From Pinisolibacter aquiterrae (GTDB lineage Bacteria; Pseudomonadota; Alphaproteobacteria; Rhizobiales; Ancalomicrobiaceae): 64,000 nt of DNA. The translations under genes were made by a program, and so were the position numbers. Location: the NCBI RefSeq assembly GCF_019160155.1, contig NZ_JAFNIH010000019.1, positions 310,001-374,000 on the forward strand, written 5' to 3'. Below, piece after piece: positions 8,969 to 17,117 of this stretch. The notes beneath the pieces were generated by a model. That model was not told the origin of the DNA. It saw only the letters and a program-made list of their open reading frames with translations, and did no database searches. Within the stretch, counting starts at the first letter, position 1. Each line of letters opens with the position of its first letter.

Positions 8969-9964
8969 ATGGCTCGCGATCTGGAACACGAACGTCTCTC
9001 CAGTCCTCAGGTCTACCTGTGGCGGATGGTGATCTTCCTGGTGATCGCGGGCTTCGTCGGGGTGATCCTGCAGCGTCAGGCGATCACGGCGTTCCACGCC
9101 AATCCCGGCCTCAACGGCTTCATTCTCTTCGTCGCCGCCCTCGGCATTCTCCTGGCGATGCGTCAGGTGGTCCGGCTCTTCCCCGAGGTGCGCTGGGTCA
9201 ACGCCTTCCGGCGCGGCGACATCGACACCTCGACGCTCGCCCGCCCGCGCCTGCTCGGGCCGATGGCCGCGCTGATCGGCGATCGCGGAACCACCGGGCT
9301 CACCCCGGCGGTCAACCGCTCGATCCTCGATTCGATCGGCATGCGCCTCGACGAGACCCGCGAGATCACCCGCTACATCGCCGGCACCCTGGTCTTCCTC
9401 GGCCTGCTCGGCACCTTCACCGGCCTCTCCGAGACGGTCTCCTCGGTCGGCGACACGCTGAAGACGCTGAACGCCGGGGCGAGTGATCTCGGCGTCGTCT
9501 TCGAGGACCTCAAGAGCGGCCTCGCCAGGCCGCTCGCCGGCATGGGCATCGCCTTCTCGTCCTCGCTGTTCGGCCTCGCCGGCTCGCTGGTGATCGGCTT
9601 CCTCGACCTCCAGGCCGGCGCCGCGCAGAACCGCTTCTACAACGAACTCGAGGATTGGCTCGCCGCCGAGACCGATCTCGAGGTCGCGAGCCCCGCCGCC
9701 GGTGGCGCCACCGAGAGCCTGCGCGCCTCGATCGATCGCCTCGCCCGCGCCGCCCAGGACGGCGGCGGCGGCCGCAACACCGCGGCCGCTCTGGTCGATC
9801 TCTCCGAATCCTTGCGCGAGCTGGTCGGGCAGGTCCGCTCCGAACAGGCGCAGATGCGCACCCTGATCGACAGCCAGTCCGACGAGGCCCGCGCCACCCG
9901 CGCCGCGCTCGAGCGCATCGCCGACGGCCTCGCCCCCCGCTCCCGCGAGACCGACGAGAGGTGA
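8969..9964 (+). CDS. MotA/TolQ/ExbB-like proton channel protein
   Basis: A 331-residue inner-membrane protein with four predicted membrane segments at about 18-38, 48-66, 136-158 and 186-210, the last two being the channel-forming pair of the MotA/ExbB family (YIAGTLVFLGLLGTFTGL is typical). After about 225 the chain is charged and alpha-helical. The next gene begins 2 bp after its stop and encodes a MotB/OmpA-like partner. No flagellar or Tol/Ton genes are nearby, so the complex is probably a distinct ion-driven machine acting on the cell wall. Start at 8969 is chosen for its GAGAGG site. Confidence 0.85.
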   Translation: MARDLEHERLSSPQVYLWRMVIFLVIAGFVGVILQRQAITAFHANPGLNGFILFVAALGILLAMRQVVRLFPEVRWVNAFRRGDIDTSTLARPRLLGPMAALIGDRGTTGLTPAVNRSILDSIGMRLDETREITRYIAGTLVFLGLLGTFTGLSETVSSVGDTLKTLNAGASDLGVVFEDLKSGLARPLAGMGIAFSSSLFGLAGSLVIGFLDLQAGAAQNRFYNELEDWLAAETDLEVASPAAGGATESLRASIDRLARAAQDGGGGRNTAAALVDLSESLRELVGQVRSEQAQMRTLIDSQSDEARATRAALERIADGLAPRSRETDER

Positions 9965-9966
9965 CG

Positions 9967-10992
9967 ATGCGCTCCGCCCGCCGTCGTTACACGCCCTTCG
10001 ACTATTGGCCCGGCTTCGTCGACGCGCTGTCGACTCTGGTGCTGGTGATCGTCTTCCTCTTGTCGGTGTTCATGCTCGCGCAGTTCTTCCTGTCGCGCGA
10101 GATTTCCGGCAAGGACAACGCCCTCGTCAAACTGCAGAAGCAGATCGCGCAATTGACCGAGCTCCTGTCGCTCGAGCGCGGCGGTCGCGCCGAACTCGAC
10201 GGCGAGGCCTCGCGTCTGCGCGCCGGCCTCGCCGAGGCGACCGCCGAGCGCGACCAGCTCCAGTCGCGTCTGACCGCGCTGCAACAGGGCGCGGTCGCCG
10301 GGGCCGACGCCCGCGCCGGCGCCGACGTCGCTCTCGACGCCGAAAAGCGCCTCTCCGCCCAGGCCCTCGCCCAGATCGAACTGCTCAACCAGCAGATCTC
10401 GGCCCTGCGCCGCCAGATCGCCGCGCTCGAGCAGGCCCTCGACGCCAGCGAGAACCGCGACAAGGAGAGCCAGACCAAGATCGCCGATCTCGGCAAGCGC
10501 CTGAACGTCGCGCTCGCCCAGCGCGTCCAGGAACTCCAGCAATATCGCTCGGACTTCTTCGGCCGCCTGCGCGAGATCCTCGGCAACCGCCCCGACATCC
10601 GCGTCGTCGGCGACCGCTTCGTGTTCCAGTCGGAGGTTCTGTTCCCGGTCGGCTCCGATGCCTTCGACGAGCAGGGCAAGGCCGCGCTCGACCGGCTCGC
10701 CGGGGCCGTGCGCGATCTCGAGCGCGAGATCCCCCCCGACGTGCCCTGGACGCTGCGCATCGACGGCCACACCGACGATCGGCCGATCGCCGCCGGCGGC
10801 CGCTTCGCCTCCAACTGGGAATTGTCGGCCGCCCGCGCCATCGCCGTGGTGCGCCGTCTGGTCGAGGACGGCGTCTCGCCGAAGCACCTGGTCGCCGCCG
10901 CCTTCGGCGAGTTCCAGCCGCTCGAGGACGGCAAGACCGAGGAGGTCTATGCTCGCAATCGCCGGATCGAGATCCGCCTGACCGATCGCTGA
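9967..10992 (+). CDS. OmpA/MotB-like peptidoglycan-binding stator partner
   Basis: A 341-residue protein with one N-terminal membrane segment (about 17-42) carrying an acidic residue, Asp19, at the place of the ion-binding Asp of MotB. Then follows a long coiled coil (about 48-200) and a C-terminal OmpA-type peptidoglycan-binding domain (about 215-340) with IDGHTDDRPI and NWELSAARA motifs. Translation is probably coupled to the channel gene (2-bp gap). By family logic the pair converts ion flow into force on periplasmic structures. The cellular role is not known; the coiled coil is far longer than in MotB. Confidence 0.85.
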   Translation: MRSARRRYTPFDYWPGFVDALSTLVLVIVFLLSVFMLAQFFLSREISGKDNALVKLQKQIAQLTELLSLERGGRAELDGEASRLRAGLAEATAERDQLQSRLTALQQGAVAGADARAGADVALDAEKRLSAQALAQIELLNQQISALRRQIAALEQALDASENRDKESQTKIADLGKRLNVALAQRVQELQQYRSDFFGRLREILGNRPDIRVVGDRFVFQSEVLFPVGSDAFDEQGKAALDRLAGAVRDLEREIPPDVPWTLRIDGHTDDRPIAAGGRFASNWELSAARAIAVVRRLVEDGVSPKHLVAAAFGEFQPLEDGKTEEVYARNRRIEIRLTDR

Positions 10993-11016
10993 CCCCGCGC
11001 CTCCTCGGAGCCGATC

Positions 11017-11598
11017 ATGAGCGATGCCCCCGCCTCCGCCCCGCCGATCCGCTACCCGCCCGGCATCGCCGGCAAGCGCCGCAAACCGTGGCTGAGGAAA
11101 CAGGACCGCCTGCGCCGGACCTTGCGCGAGATCGTCGCCTACGTCCCTGCCCATGGCGCCGAGGTGGTCGACCTCTGGGTCGCCTCCTGGGCGCGCACCC
11201 TGCCCGAGATCGATTTCGAGGCACGCCGCCCCTGGATCGCCGATCGCCTCGCCGCGGCCGGAGACAAGGGCGTCGCCGTGCGGGTGGCCTTCTCCGAGGT
11301 CGGCGAGGCGATGGGCTTCGTGATGATCGATCCCGCGACCGGCTGGCTCGATCAGATCGCCGTCCACCCCGCGTTCTGGGGCGCCGGCATCGCCGAGGCC
11401 CTGATCGATGCCGCCCGCCGGATCTCGCCCGCCCGCATCGGCCTCGACGTCAACGCCGACAATCCCCGCGCCGTCGCCTTCTATCGCCGGCAGGGCTTCG
11501 CGGTCACCGGCGAGGGCCGCAATCCCCGCTCCGGCCTGCCGACCCTGGTGCTCGAATGGCGCCCGGTTGGGGCCGTCGCGCCTTCCCCCGGTCCATGA
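11017..11598 (+). CDS. GNAT family N-acetyltransferase
   Basis: A 193-residue protein with a GNAT fold over about 50-185: a VRVAFSEVGEAMGFVMI sheet, the acetyl-CoA loop in the form WGAGIAEALI near 129-138, and the closing NPRAVAFYRRQGF motif. It follows the OmpA-like gene by 24 bp and may be co-transcribed. The acceptor substrate is unknown. A basic N-terminal stretch of about 30 residues (KRRKPWLRKQDRLRR) precedes the domain. Its stop codon overlaps the first unit of a 36-bp repeat array. Confidence 0.85.
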   Translation: MSDAPASAPPIRYPPGIAGKRRKPWLRKQDRLRRTLREIVAYVPAHGAEVVDLWVASWARTLPEIDFEARRPWIADRLAAAGDKGVAVRVAFSEVGEAMGFVMIDPATGWLDQIAVHPAFWGAGIAEALIDAARRISPARIGLDVNADNPRAVAFYRRQGFAVTGEGRNPRSGLPTLVLEWRPVGAVAPSPGP

Positions 11599-11702
11599 AC
11601 GAAGACCCCCTGGCGAGGGTTCGCCGCCCTCTGAACGAAGAACGCCGGGCGAAGGTTCGCCCCCCTCTGAACGATGAACGCCGGGCGAAGGTTCGCCCGG
11701 CG
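11597..11702. repeat. Three tandem 36-bp repeats with internal hairpin
   Basis: Units at 11597-11632, 11633-11668 and 11669-11702 share the frame GAACGAWGAACGCC then GGGCGAAGGTTCGCCC; units 2 and 3 are nearly identical and unit 1 has diverged. Each holds a hairpin GGGCGAA/TTCGCCC, extended in unit 3 to CGCCGGGCGAA-GG-TTCGCCCGGCG. The array lies between convergent genes (GNAT on plus, a small unknown on minus). With no poly-T tail it is not a standard terminator, but stacked hairpins could stop Rho or protect 3' ends. Confidence 0.8.
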
Positions 11703-11778
11703 TCGGTCGTCACGAATCCGGCGGCGAGCCTCGCAGCCGACGCCTCGCGTCGGGAGAGTCCTTCGCCGAGAAGAAGGA

Positions 11779-12048
11779 TCAGGCGCAGCGCTTGAAGAGG
11801 TCGTCCAGCGCCTGCAGGCGGCTGTTCATCGACTCGTTCATCGCGTGAGCGACCGGAATGGCGGCGATGCCGATGCGCTTGCCGGTCACCAGCGAGACCG
11901 AGATCTCGCCGCCCGCGCCGTCGACGGCGACGGACTTCACGGTCGGCAGATCGGAAACCATGGCGGCGATGAGATCGGTCATCTCGCAGACCGAGAGCCG
12001 AGCCTTTCCGAGGAGTTCGTTCGGGTTGACGCGTTGGCCGGCGATCAT
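11779..12048 (-). CDS. Small uncharacterised protein (89 aa)
   Basis: An 89-residue protein beginning MIAGQRVNPNELLGKARLSV with a mixed alpha/beta pattern and no signal peptide or membrane segment. A hydrophobic beta-like stretch (ISVSLVTGKRIGIAAIPVAHAM) is followed by an acidic helix ending KRCA. I do not recognise the family. It seems real because the codon usage (third-position G/C) matches its neighbours, the frame is closed cleanly, and an A/T-rich promoter-like region lies just upstream at 12050-12150. It converges with the GNAT gene across the repeat array. Confidence 0.6.
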   Translation of the reverse strand: MIAGQRVNPNELLGKARLSVCEMTDLIAAMVSDLPTVKSVAVDGAGGEISVSLVTGKRIGIAAIPVAHAMNESMNSRLQALDDLFKRCA

Positions 12049-12434
12049 GATGGTTGCCCTCGGGTTGTTCTCCGGATCTTCCCTTCGAAGATCCGTCTGT
12101 TTGTCTTCGAATTGTACCGATCGAGTATTGCGCGGAGCTTAAGGTCATGGCGCGCCGCTCTACTCGTCCACGTCACGACATCGACTTGGTTAACCCGTCC
12201 CTCGACCGGCCGCCACCGGCGAGGAAGGCCCGAGCCGTCGCTTCGCGGCCGCTTCCTCGCAACGACTCGTGACTTTTTTGCGACCGCGAAGACGGCCCTC
12301 GCGAATATCCCCGCCGCCGCCGTCTCCGCTCTCGATCCCGTCGAGGGACGAATCGTCGAAGCGCCGGCGCCCCCTGTCCCGAGACGGTGCAAAACGCCTG
12401 AGAATAGCCACGATTTCACCGTCGATTAAGGTTT

Positions 12435-12547
12435 CCGAACGATCATCGTGGGGTCCGGTCATCCGGATTTCGAGTGGTTCGCCACTCGGCTCGTTGCCTC
12501 CCATGAGACTTGCGCGAGAGCCGCGCGACCCGCGGCTCTCGATTTTT
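12435..12547 (+). ncRNA. Candidate small RNA ending at an orphan terminator
   Basis: On the plus strand three hairpins follow one another: CCGG-TCAT-CCGG (12455-12466), CGAGTGG-TTCG-CCACTCG (12471-12488) and a terminator hairpin with T-run (12516-12547). Between the last two lies a single-stranded TTGCCTCCCATGAG, a C-rich stretch of the kind used by sRNAs to pair with ribosome-binding sites. No plus-strand gene lies within 800 bp upstream, so the terminator has no other obvious customer. The 5' end is a guess and no strong promoter was found. Confidence 0.35.
12516..12547 (+). terminator. Orphan intrinsic terminator
   Basis: A perfect 10-bp stem GAGAGCCGCG / CGCGGCTCTC with a 5-nt loop is followed by GATTTTT. 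The minus strand lacks a T-run, so it works only rightward. It lies about 175 bp before the DUF1465 gene. Confidence 0.75.
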
Positions 12548-12720
12548 CGAGACGGCCGCGCTCCGGCGCCGGAATGCGCCCCGGCGTTAACCCTGTCTTC
12601 GAAAAGTAGAGGGAAGTCCGAGGTTCGGCTGCGGTTCTGGCATCGCGGCTGCTATGCCGGAAGGATCGAAGATCGGTGTCCCACGCGGAGACCGTCGGCG
12701 ACGCGACGAGGAGATGGGTG

Positions 12721-13260
12721 ATGAACCGGGACGTTCCGACCGATCGAGGCCCCGAAGGCGGCGAGACCGTCGACTTCGCGACGCGCTTTGCCGGCTCCGA
12801 GACCTTCCGCGCGCTGTTCCGTGAGGGCATGGCGCTGGTCGAGGAGACCGCCTCCTATCTCGACGGCCCCGGCCGCAGCGAGAGCCGTGGCCTGTCGCGC
12901 GCGGCGTCCCTGATCTACGCGACCGAATCCATGCGCCTGACCACCCGCCTGATGCAGCTCGCCTCCTGGCTCCTGCTCCAGCGCGCCGTCAACGAAGGCG
13001 AGATGACCCAGGAACAGGCCGGCCTCGAGAAGGCCAAGGTCCGCATCGAGAGCGACCGCCCCGAGCGCACCGGCCCCGGCTGGGACGAGGTGCCGGAGAC
13101 GCTGCGCGATCTCGTCGACCGCTCGCGCCGCCTCCAGGAACGCATCCGCAAGCTCGACGATGCCATCTATACCGCCGAGGAGCCGCAAGCCCGCGAGGCC
13201 GTTCCCAATCCCGTCGCCGACCAGCTCGGCCTCCTCGCCCGCGCCTTCGAGGCCGACTGA
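12721..13260 (+). CDS. DUF1465 family protein
   Basis: A 179-residue soluble helical protein of the alphaproteobacterial DUF1465 family. Recognisable is the stretch from about 22 to 110 with FRALFREGMALVEETASYLDG, SLIYATESMRLTTRLMQLASWLL and VNEGEMT, then a short acidic C-terminus with a RSRRLQERIRKLD helix. Function is not established in general. I placed the start at ATG 12721, preceded by GAGGAGATGG, rather than at a GTG 45 bp upstream. It converges with rpmE over a terminator. Confidence 0.85.
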   Translation: MNRDVPTDRGPEGGETVDFATRFAGSETFRALFREGMALVEETASYLDGPGRSESRGLSRAASLIYATESMRLTTRLMQLASWLLLQRAVNEGEMTQEQAGLEKAKVRIESDRPERTGPGWDEVPETLRDLVDRSRRLQERIRKLDDAIYTAEEPQAREAVPNPVADQLGLLARAFEAD

Positions 13261-13330
13261 GCCCCCGGCGGCGCGACGCCCCCTCCGTCGCATGATCGGG
13301 GCGCAGCTCCCACCCCGTCGCAAGGACGTG

Positions 13331-13358
13331 AAAAAACCCCGGCCTCTCGACCGGGGTT
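13331..13358 (-). terminator. Terminator of rpmE
   Basis: An 8-bp stem AACCCCGG / CCGGGGTT (13335-13342 with 13351-13358) is followed on the minus strand by a run of T (13331-13336 read as complement). It lies 30 bp past the rpmE stop and may also serve DUF1465 from the other side. Confidence 0.8.
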
Positions 13359-13387
13359 CCTCATGTCGTCGACGTCGTTCGGGTCGA

Positions 13388-13609
13388 TCAGAGACCGAAG
13401 CCCTTGAACTTGTCCTTGAAGCGCGAGATGCGGCCGGCGCGGTCGAGCATCGTCTGCGAGCCGCCGGTCCAGGCCGGATGCGAGCTCGGGTCGATGTCGA
13501 GGTTCAGCGTGTCGCCTTCCTTGCCCCAGGTCGAGCGCGTGAAATACTCGGTGCCGTTGGTCATCACCACCTTGATGGTGTGATAGTCGGGATGGATGCC
13601 CTGCTTCAT
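13388..13609 (-). CDS. rpmE: 50S ribosomal protein L31 (type A, 73 aa)
   Basis: A 73-residue L31 starting [19 protein letters not shown] and containing [26 protein letters not shown] and the final [10 protein letters not shown]. It lacks the CxxC zinc ligands found in some L31 proteins, as expected for the Rhizobiales form. I start it at 13609 although the frame is open to 13852, because the ribosomal protein always begins here. It is followed by its own terminator and faces away from the ABC exporter gene. Confidence 0.95.
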   Translation of the reverse strand: MKQGIHPDYHTIKVVMTNGTEYFTRSTWGKEGDTLNLDIDPSSHPAWTGGSQTMLDRAGRISRFKDKFKGFGL

Positions 13610-13949
13610 CGTGACTGCCCCACTCTGGTGACCCACCTCGCAGGACGCGCATCGTCGATGCGGAGCGAGAGCGATCACGTGATCGTGTCCAAAGAGATCG
13701 CAACGAAGACGAGGCCGCGTCGGCGCATGCGACGTAGCCGTCTCGTCGGTTCGGGCGCGTACATAGCTCAATTGAACGAGGGGAACAAGGGCGAGTGGCG
13801 CCCCGTCACGCGCTTTCCCGCCGCGTTCGCCGCGGGCTTGGGCCGAAATCACGGTGTCGGGACTTGATCCGACGCTTCGAAGAGTTCAAGGAAAACCCTT
13901 CCCGCGCTCCGAGCCGACTTCGGGCGCCCTCGACGAGGACCCTGAGACA

Positions 13950-15764
13950 GTGGCGAGATCCGCGAACACCACCGATGCCTCCGGCCGGCCCGCTCAGCGC
14001 CGTTCCGTCCGCCCCCTCAAGGCCCTCTTCCCCCTCGTGGCGCATCATCGCGGTCATGCTTTCGCCGCCCTCGCCGCCCTGATCGCCGCCGCCGGTGTCA
14101 CGCTGGCCCTGCCGCTCGCGGTCCGGCGGATGATCGACCACGGCTTCTCCGCCGCCGACAGCGCCTTCATCGATCGCTATTTCGCGGTCCTGATGGTGCT
14201 CGCCGGTGCCCTCGCCCTCGCCTCCGCCACTCGCTACTATCTCGTCACCTGGCTCGGCGAGCGCATCGTCTCCGACCTGCGCCGCCAGGTCTTCGCGCAC
14301 GTGACCCGGCTCTCGGCCGATTTCTACGACCGCTCGCTCTCCGGCGAGATCGTCTCGCGCCTGACCGCCGACGCCACCCAGATCAAGGCCGCCGTCGGCG
14401 CCTCCGCCTCGATCGCGCTGCGCAATCTCTTCCTCTTCCTCGGCGCCGTGACGATGATGGTCGTCACCAGCCCGCGCCTGTCGGCCTATGTGCTGCTCGC
14501 CATTCCCTTCATCGTGCTGCCGTTGGTCGCCTTCGGCCGCAAGGTCCGCGCCCGCTCGCGCCTCGCCCAGGACACGCTCGCCGGCGCCGCCGCCTTCGCC
14601 TCCGAGAGCATCGGCGGCATCCGCGCGCTCCAGGCCTTCGGCAACGAGGGCGCCGCCGTCTCCCATTTCGGCGCCGCCGTCGAGCGCGCCTTCGAGGCGG
14701 CCCGCTCCTCGACCAAGGCGCGCGCCTTTCTGACCGCCGTCGCCATCTTCATGGTGTTCGGCTCTGTGGTGGCGGTGTTGTGGACGGGGGCCCGCGACGT
14801 GCTCGACGGGCGCCTGACCCCCGGCACGCTGTCGCAATTCGTGCTCTATTCGGTCTTCGCCGCCGGTGCTCTCGGCGAACTCTCCCAGGTCTGGGGCGAG
14901 ATCTCCCAGGCCGCCGGCGCGGCCGAGCGCCTCTCCGAGCTCCTCGCCGAGACCCCCACCATCGCCGCCCCGGCGAACCCGGTCGCCCTGCCGACGCCGC
15001 CGCGCGGCGAGGTCCGCTTCGAGGCGGTCCGCTTCGCCTATCCCGGCGCGCCCGATCGCGGCGTCCTCGACGGCGTCGACCTCACCGTCACGCCGGGCGA
15101 GAAGGTCGCCCTTGTCGGCCCCTCCGGCGCCGGCAAGTCGACGCTCTTCCATCTGCTGCTGCGCTATTACGATCCCGCCTCCGGCCGCGTGCTCGTCGAC
15201 GGCGTCGACGTCAAGACCGCCGATCCGACGCTGGTGCGCGATCGCATCGCCATCGTTCCCCAGGACACGGTGATCTTCGCCGACACGATCATGGAGAACA
15301 TCCGCTACGGCCGCCGCGACGCCACCGACGCCGAGGTGATCGAGGCCGCCCGGACCGCGCTCGTCGACGAATTCGTCGCGAAGCTCGCCGAGGGCTGGGC
15401 GACGCAGGTCGGCGAACGCGGCGTCACGCTCTCCGGCGGTCAACGCCAGCGCATCGCCATCGCCCGCGCCGTGCTCCGCGCCGCGCCGATCCTCCTCCTC
15501 GACGAGGCCACCAGCGCCCTCGATGCCGAGAGCGAGGCCTTCGTCCACACCGCGCTCGAGCGCCTGATGGTCGGCCGCACCACTCTGGTGATCGCCCACC
15601 GCCTCGCCACCGTGCTCGAATGCGATCGCATCCTCGTGCTCGACGACGGCCGCATCGTCGAGGAAGGCACCCACGAGCGCCTCGTCGCCGAGGACGGCCT
15701 CTACGCCCGTCTCGCCCGTCTCCAGTTCCAGGGCGGCGCAGGAACCGAAGCGCCGGCGGCGTGA
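13950..15764 (+). CDS. MsbA/ABCB-type ABC exporter (fused membrane and ATPase domains)
   Basis: A 604-residue half-transporter: six membrane helices over about 25-310 and a nucleotide-binding domain from about 365. Walker A GPSGAGKST, signature LSGGQRQRIAIARA, Walker B ILLLDEATSALD and the switch His in VIAHRLAT are all intact. Such homodimers export lipids, peptides or drugs; the substrate is unknown. The start is uncertain: GTG 13950 has a GAGG site and gives the usual length, but the frame is open from GTG 13854. It is transcribed away from rpmE and ends at a strong terminator. Confidence 0.9.
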   Translation: MARSANTTDASGRPAQRRSVRPLKALFPLVAHHRGHAFAALAALIAAAGVTLALPLAVRRMIDHGFSAADSAFIDRYFAVLMVLAGALALASATRYYLVTWLGERIVSDLRRQVFAHVTRLSADFYDRSLSGEIVSRLTADATQIKAAVGASASIALRNLFLFLGAVTMMVVTSPRLSAYVLLAIPFIVLPLVAFGRKVRARSRLAQDTLAGAAAFASESIGGIRALQAFGNEGAAVSHFGAAVERAFEAARSSTKARAFLTAVAIFMVFGSVVAVLWTGARDVLDGRLTPGTLSQFVLYSVFAAGALGELSQVWGEISQAAGAAERLSELLAETPTIAAPANPVALPTPPRGEVRFEAVRFAYPGAPDRGVLDGVDLTVTPGEKVALVGPSGAGKSTLFHLLLRYYDPASGRVLVDGVDVKTADPTLVRDRIAIVPQDTVIFADTIMENIRYGRRDATDAEVIEAARTALVDEFVAKLAEGWATQVGERGVTLSGGQRQRIAIARAVLRAAPILLLDEATSALDAESEAFVHTALERLMVGRTTLVIAHRLATVLECDRILVLDDGRIVEEGTHERLVAEDGLYARLARLQFQGGAGTEAPAA

Positions 15765-15796
15765 GATCCTCGCTCTTCGCCGAGCCGAAAGAAGAC

Positions 15797-15822
15797 GGGG
15801 CCCGACGAGGGCCCCTTTTTTT
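15797..15822 (+). terminator. Intrinsic terminator of the ABC exporter gene
   Basis: Stem GGGGCCC / GGGCCCC with a 5-nt loop followed by seven T, 32 bp after the stop codon. Confidence 0.88.
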
Positions 15823-15854
15823 CGTCTCCGCGCGCCGCGTGGCGACGCCCGCGA

Positions 15855-17117
15855 TCAACGCTTCAGATAGATGCTCGACGTGCCGACCGATCCGCTCGCC
15901 GCCGAGATCGGCTTGTCGCTCGACGCCAGCGTCCAGTTGACGGTGTTCATGATGAGCGTGTTGAGCACCATGGTCAGCTTGTTGGACGAGACGCTGGCGC
16001 CCGAGTTGAGGGTCAGGTTGCGGCTCGGCAGATACATCAGCCCTTCCATGTTGGCGCCGTTGGTCGCGTTCATCGTGAAGGAGGTCTTCGCGAGGTTCGA
16101 CGCCTCGTACCACAGGAGATTGGCGTAGGTGCCCGTCGTCGGCGCGGTCAGATTGAGCTTCACCGTGCCGTTGAACTGGATGTAGGACGTGTCGGCGAAA
16201 TAGAAGGTCACGCCGGTGCCGTTCCAGGTGCCACCGTTGACGTTGACGCCGCCGCCCTTGAAGACGTAGACGCCGGGCTGGAAATTGACCGTCGGGGCGT
16301 TGTTGAGGTTCTGCCAGCCGCAATAGACGCCCGGATAGGCCGTGATCGTGCCGCCGTTGACGTTCTGATTGGAATAGGTGCAAGTCGCCGAGGCCGGCAC
16401 CGGCAGCGTCCCGGCGAAGGGATCGGCCGCCGTGGTGCAGCTCTTGGCGAGCGAGGCATGGCTGCCGCCGTTGTCGAGCACCTGCGAGCCCGCCACGCAG
16501 GTCTTCTTGGTGGAGAAGACCGTGCCGGCGTTGAAGGTCGCGGCGGGATTGCCGGTCGACTTGACGTCCACCTGGCAATCGGGCGCCGACAGATTGGCGC
16601 CGCTGTTGAGCAGCAGCCCCGGCGTCGCGGTCGTGCTCAGGAGCAGGATACAGACCTTGTTGGCCGTCACCGGCTTCACCGCCGTCGCCGTCACCTGCAG
16701 CGCCAGCGCGTCGACCGAGAAGAGCCCCGCGACCGAGGTCGCCAGCGACGCCGCCGCCGTGCCCTTGTAGTTGCCGTCGGCGTCGTAGCCGAAGGATTTG
16801 GAGGTGACGTTCACGCTCGTGTCGAGCGCGCCGGTGAAGGTCTTGTCGGCCACCGTCGTCCACGACGTCGTGCCGTCCTTGGCGCCGGCGAGCACCGCCG
16901 CGTCCATCGCCGCCTGCATCTCGGCGCGGGCGCTCGAGGCGCGGGAGAAGTCGATCGCCATGCCGATGCCCATCATCATCGGCAGGGCCGCCAGGGCCAC
17001 GATCACCACGATCTGCCCGCCGCGATCGGCGAGGAAACGGTCGAACAAAGTCTTCGATCCGACCCGCCGACCGATACCGCAGAGAGAGGTGCGGCGTTTT
17101 CTATCGAAGATGGGCAT
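15855..17117 (-). CDS. TadE/TadG-like pilus assembly protein with Asn/Gly-rich C-terminal domain
   Basis: A 420-residue protein with the Tad-like N-terminal signature: DRGGQIVVIVALAALPM at about 31-47 leading into one membrane helix and then AIDFSRASSARAEMQAAMDAAVLAGA. This type anchors in the inner membrane and helps build Flp pili. The remainder (about 150-420) is rich in Asn, Gly, Thr and Ser with repeated motifs such as VNGGTWNGTGVTFYF, LTLNSGASVSSNKLTM, which suggest stacked beta-strands, and four Cys that may pair in the periplasm. No other tad/cpa genes are in the window, so it stands alone. Confidence 0.8.
   Translation of the reverse strand: MPIFDRKRRTSLCGIGRRVGSKTLFDRFLADRGGQIVVIVALAALPMMMGIGMAIDFSRASSARAEMQAAMDAAVLAGAKDGTTSWTTVADKTFTGALDTSVNVTSKSFGYDADGNYKGTAAASLATSVAGLFSVDALALQVTATAVKPVTANKVCILLLSTTATPGLLLNSGANLSAPDCQVDVKSTGNPAATFNAGTVFSTKKTCVAGSQVLDNGGSHASLAKSCTTAADPFAGTLPVPASATCTYSNQNVNGGTITAYPGVYCGWQNLNNAPTVNFQPGVYVFKGGGVNVNGGTWNGTGVTFYFADTSYIQFNGTVKLNLTAPTTGTYANLLWYEASNLAKTSFTMNATNGANMEGLMYLPSRNLTLNSGASVSSNKLTMVLNTLIMNTVNWTLASSDKPISAASGSVGTSSIYLKR

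Larger units (their letters stand above)
12049..12720. other. Intergenic region with candidate sRNA
   Basis: This 670-bp stretch has no gene I can defend; open frames through it lack conserved features. It is less G+C-rich than its surroundings at 12085-12150, probably the promoter of the leftward 89-aa gene. Between 12405 and 12456 an inverted repeat CCACGAT/ATCGTGG is present. From about 12435 a run of hairpins ends in an intrinsic terminator (separate entries). Confidence 0.4.

Noticed and set aside
8969-10992. Zorya defence system (ZorA/ZorB-like pair)
   Set aside because: No ZorC, ZorD or ZorE-like gene follows; the next gene is a GNAT protein and the lengths differ from ZorA and ZorB. 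The pair fits a common housekeeping arrangement in Rhizobiales.
9637-11367. Long opposite-strand open frames (for example 576 codons here)
   Set aside because: They are mirror shadows of real genes in very G+C-rich DNA and show Arg/Gly/Asp-biased nonsense without motifs.
11597-11702. CRISPR array
   Set aside because: The 36-bp units are directly adjacent with no spacers, and no cas genes are present.
11595-11795. Small plus-strand repeat protein through the 36-bp units
   Set aside because: The frame is open only because the unit is a multiple of three; there is no ribosome site and no sequence bias typical of coding.
12045-12419. 124-residue minus-strand open frame
   Set aside because: It covers an A/T-richer promoter-like region, has no conserved pattern and overlaps the start of the 89-aa gene by four bases.
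15855-17117. Part of a Tad pilus gene cluster
   Set aside because: No other tad, cpa or flp genes are found on either side.
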